A stretch of DNA of 7,401 bases from Desulfosporosinus sp. (GTDB lineage Bacteria; Bacillota; Desulfitobacteriia; Desulfitobacteriales; Desulfitobacteriaceae), in the NCBI GenBank assembly GCA_016278585.1, contig JADQBO010000116.1, forward strand, positions 1 to 7,401. Reading direction: 5' to 3'. The notes below the pieces were generated by a model that worked only from the letters and a program-made list of their open reading frames with translations, made no database searches and had not been told where the DNA came from. Below, piece after piece: positions 5,065-7,401 of this stretch; the stretch's first letter is position 1, and every line of letters begins with the position of its first letter. Made by a program: the position numbers and the translations under genes.

Positions 5065-6684
5065 ATGAGTTCCTCTTTTTTTGGCTTAGAACTTTCGCGA
5101 AGAGCGTTGGCCTCTCAGCAAGCCGCTTTAAATATAACGGGTCATAATATAGCTAACGCTAATACCCAGGGTTATACTAGGCAGGTCGGAAACCTGTCAA
5201 CGACCACACCCTATACGGTGTCATCTAACGGGAAGAGCATAAGCTATGGTTCAGGAGTAACGTTAGACACCGTTAACCGGGCTAGAGATACTTATGTAGA
5301 TCGGCAGTTTCGAGGAGAGACATCTAAGCAACAGTATTGGGCGGGTAGACAGGATAGTCTTCAAAAAGTTGAAAGTGTCTTAAACGAGCCTTCCGATAAC
5401 AGCCTGCATTCCGACATGGATGAGTTTTGGAATGCTTGGAGTGATCTGTCGAAGAACCCAGAGAATATGGGGGCTCGTTCCGTTGTTCGTGAGCGAGCGC
5501 TAACCTTAACAGAGAGTTTCCATAACATAGCCCAACAGGTTAGTGACATGAGAGAAAACTTAGATTCGAGTATTAGGGTACAGGTGCATCAAATTAACTC
5601 CTATGGTCAACAAATTAAAGATCTTAACGATCAAATCAAGGGGTCAGAGGTTAATGGAGATAACCCTAATGATTTACGAGATCAACGGGATCTTATTGTC
5701 GATCAACTTTCGAAATTGGTCAGCGTTAGAGTTATAGAAACCAAGGATCCAAGGTTTACAGATCGGGATGTGAGTAACTTCAAGGTGATTATCGGTAATG
5801 AAAATTCAGCGGAAAATAACACCTTGATCGACGACAGTACGGTCAGATTTTTAGAAGAACCTCCTCCACAGAAAATGATTAACGGTTATAATTCGTCACT
5901 GGTTGTCTGGAGTGATGATTCTAGTCCTGTCAAAAAGGATGTTGATCTAGGGACTAAGCTTGGCATACTGGCAGCCAATATCGAAGTGCGAGATATTGAC
6001 CTTCCCAAGTTTGGGGAACAATTTGACAAGCTAGCCCAAGGAATTGCCAGTGCTGTTAATGCACTTCATCAGACTGGACAAGGTCTAACAGCAGAGGGCG
6101 ATGTGGGAATTAATTTCTTTACGGATGGGTCGAACCCTCCTTCTTCGACCCCGCCAGCACTTCCTGTGATTACAGCGTCAACGATTACCCTCAACGTTGA
6201 AATAGATGGTGATCTTAGTAGAATTGCTACCGGAACTATTCCCCTCGATAATTCGACACCCCCTCCTACCCATACCCTTGATGCGGATGGCAACCCACTT
6301 GTGACCGTGGGAGATGGAAACATTGCTAGAGCGCTCTCCTCTTTATCAGGGGGCTGGAGTGCTTTGGAAGGTCTTATTGCCGCTGGGAAATTTGGAGCAG
6401 TTGGTCAGACACCGGTTTCGGGTGCCTCTTTAAGTGATTATTACGGATCGAACGTCGCTCAGATGGGGGTAGACGTACAGCAGGCTAACCGTATGAAAGC
6501 AGGACAAGATGTCTTGGTTGTGCATTTATCTAATCAGCGGGAGTCCATTTCCGGCGTCTCCTTAGATGAGGAAATGACGAATCTTGTTAAGTTCCAGAAG
6601 AGTTATTCAGCGGCAGCCCGTATGGTAACTATGATGGACGATATGTTAGATACCATTGTCAATCGTATGGGGATGACTCGCTAG
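5065..6684 (+). CDS. flgK: Flagellar hook-filament junction protein FlgK (HAP1)
   Basis: A 539-residue axial protein joining hook and filament, exported by the flagellar type III system with FlgN as chaperone. The N terminus has the flagellar rod/hook signature (LNITGHNIANANTQGYTRQ, 22-40) within the D0/D1 coiled-coil region, which continues with helices to ~225. The C-terminal D0 helices carry SGVSLDEEMTNLVKFQKSYS (496-515) and AARMVTMMDDMLDTIVNRM (517-535), the FlgK/FlgE-type ending. The middle (~225-420) is variable and surface-exposed in the family. It includes a Pro/Ser/Thr-rich part (~355-402) with PPSSTPPALP and STPPPTHT. The length is within the usual broad range of about 450-650. It ends 40 bp before the flgL start. 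Confidence 0.96.
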   Translation: MSSSFFGLELSRRALASQQAALNITGHNIANANTQGYTRQVGNLSTTTPYTVSSNGKSISYGSGVTLDTVNRARDTYVDRQFRGETSKQQYWAGRQDSLQKVESVLNEPSDNSLHSDMDEFWNAWSDLSKNPENMGARSVVRERALTLTESFHNIAQQVSDMRENLDSSIRVQVHQINSYGQQIKDLNDQIKGSEVNGDNPNDLRDQRDLIVDQLSKLVSVRVIETKDPRFTDRDVSNFKVIIGNENSAENNTLIDDSTVRFLEEPPPQKMINGYNSSLVVWSDDSSPVKKDVDLGTKLGILAANIEVRDIDLPKFGEQFDKLAQGIASAVNALHQTGQGLTAEGDVGINFFTDGSNPPSSTPPALPVITASTITLNVEIDGDLSRIATGTIPLDNSTPPPTHTLDADGNPLVTVGDGNIARALSSLSGGWSALEGLIAAGKFGAVGQTPVSGASLSDYYGSNVAQMGVDVQQANRMKAGQDVLVVHLSNQRESISGVSLDEEMTNLVKFQKSYSAAARMVTMMDDMLDTIVNRMGMTR

Positions 6685-6710
6685 GGGATCAAACTTTGAC
6701 TAAGTAGGAG

Positions 6711-6720
6711 AGCAGGTGAT
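6711..6720 (+). promoter_or_regulatory. Ribosome binding site deciding the flgL start
   Basis: AGCAGGTGAT matches the extended consensus AGGAGGTGAT at 9 of 10 bases and places TTG at 6725 at an aligned spacing of 8 bases. A second AGGAG (6706-6710) could serve an in-frame GTG at 6716, adding three residues (MIA) before the family's usual MRIT start. Confidence 0.6.
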
Positions 6721-6724
6721 TGCT

Positions 6725-7401
6725 TTGCGTATAACAAATAACATGATGACCCAGGATTTATTACGCAATTTACAGACGAGCCAGGGAAGAATGAGTCAAA
6801 TTCAAAACCAAATGTCTTCAGGGTATAAAATTACTCGACCCTCCGATGATCCGGTTGGGATTCAGAATGCTTTGCGCATGAAGAGTAATATTTCGGCTGT
6901 TGAGCAGTGGAAGAGCAACGCTGATGAGGCCTTGGGGCTAATGGATACGACGGATGGCACCCTCGGAGATATGACCTCAATGTTACAACGGGTAAAAGAG
7001 CTGGCGGTACAGGCGTCAAACGGGACCTTATCTGAGGATGACAAGATAAATATGGCCATTGAGGTGGACCAAATCACTGAACAAATCCATTTATTGGCCA
7101 ATACCAAAAACGGATCAAAGTATATTTTCTCTGGGACGGCAACGGATAAGGAACTTATCACTTCAGAGGGAACTTGGCAAGGGAATAGTCAGGATGTTAA
7201 GTTTGAGGTGGGAAATAATCTAGCCTTGCCCATTTCCGTTAACGGTCAGACTTTGTTTAAAACCCCTTTGACGGGTGTTCCAGGAGTGTTTGATACACTA
7301 AATGCTTTAAGTACAGCATTGAAGACGAATGATGCTACGGGCATCGAAAACTCCCTCGAAAATATAGAAGGCAATATTGATAATATCTTAGCCCATCGTG
7401 C
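6725..7401 (+). CDS. flgL: Flagellar hook-filament junction protein FlgL (HAP3), partial
   Basis: The first ~225 codons of FlgL, the second hook-filament junction protein, which sits between FlgK and flagellin and is a FlgN client. MRITNNMMTQDLLRNL starts the protein. QMSSGYKITRPSDDPVGIQN (30-49) is the flagellin-like N-terminal D0/D1 motif, followed by LMDTTDGTLGDMTSMLQRVK (72-91) and ELAVQASNG (92-100). Later YIFSGT (~136-141) is typical of FlgL. The frame is open to the right edge. Family members are near 300 residues, so about a quarter, including the C-terminal D0 helix, lies outside. TTG at 6725 is chosen from its near-ideal Shine-Dalgarno and the conserved MRIT start. Confidence 0.93.
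   Translation, partial: MRITNNMMTQDLLRNLQTSQGRMSQIQNQMSSGYKITRPSDDPVGIQNALRMKSNISAVEQWKSNADEALGLMDTTDGTLGDMTSMLQRVKELAVQASNGTLSEDDKINMAIEVDQITEQIHLLANTKNGSKYIFSGTATDKELITSEGTWQGNSQDVKFEVGNNLALPISVNGQTLFKTPLTGVPGVFDTLNALSTALKTNDATGIENSLENIEGNIDNILAHR

Noticed and set aside
6069..6323. Minus-strand 84-codon frame within flgK
   Set aside because: Antisense to the variable part of FlgK; composition mirrors the Pro/Thr-rich segment and nothing marks it as a gene.
6831..7161. Two minus-strand frames within flgL
   Set aside because: Shadows of a clearly coding flgL.

Overview
This window is part of a flagellar and chemotaxis locus of a Gram-positive, Firmicutes-type bacterium. The evidence is the gene order flgM-flgN-flgK-flgL, a YaaR-family (DUF327) protein, a MotAB stator pair with Bacillus/Clostridia features, strong purine-rich Shine-Dalgarno sites, and frequent GTG/TTG starts. 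Gene content and protein style most resemble Clostridia of the Desulfosporosinus/Desulfitobacterium group. That assignment is recognition from memory, not a search result.

Layout. Bases 1-728 (minus strand) hold most of a CheR chemoreceptor methyltransferase; its C-terminal end runs off the left edge. Bases 855-1292 (minus) encode a YaaR/DUF327 protein. Bases 1323-2357 (plus) encode a Tat-signal M28 zinc peptidase. It is the only gene here without an evident motility role. It starts 30 bp from yaaR and ends overlapping the stop codon of motB. Bases 2354-3996 (minus) hold motA-motB, coupled by an ATGA overlap. Bases 4277 onward (plus) hold flgM, flgN, flgK and the first part of flgL, which runs off the right edge.

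How the genes fit together. MotA and MotB form the proton-driven stator. FlgM is the anti-sigma factor for the flagellar sigma factor (SigD/sigma-28). FlgN is the chaperone for the hook-filament junction proteins FlgK and FlgL. CheR sets receptor methylation. SigD-like promoter elements of differing quality lie before motA (best), cheR and flgM, suggesting shared late-flagellar control.

I do not see a clearly new biological system. The points worth a second look are local: an inverted repeat that brackets the motA promoter, a strong Shine-Dalgarno sequence in the motA leader with no usable start codon, a hairpin in the cheR leader, and the tight packing of the M28 gene between genes on the opposite strand. 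No intergenic stretch reaches 300 bp. The largest are about 280 bp between the motA and flgM starts and about 126 bp between yaaR and cheR; both are described below.
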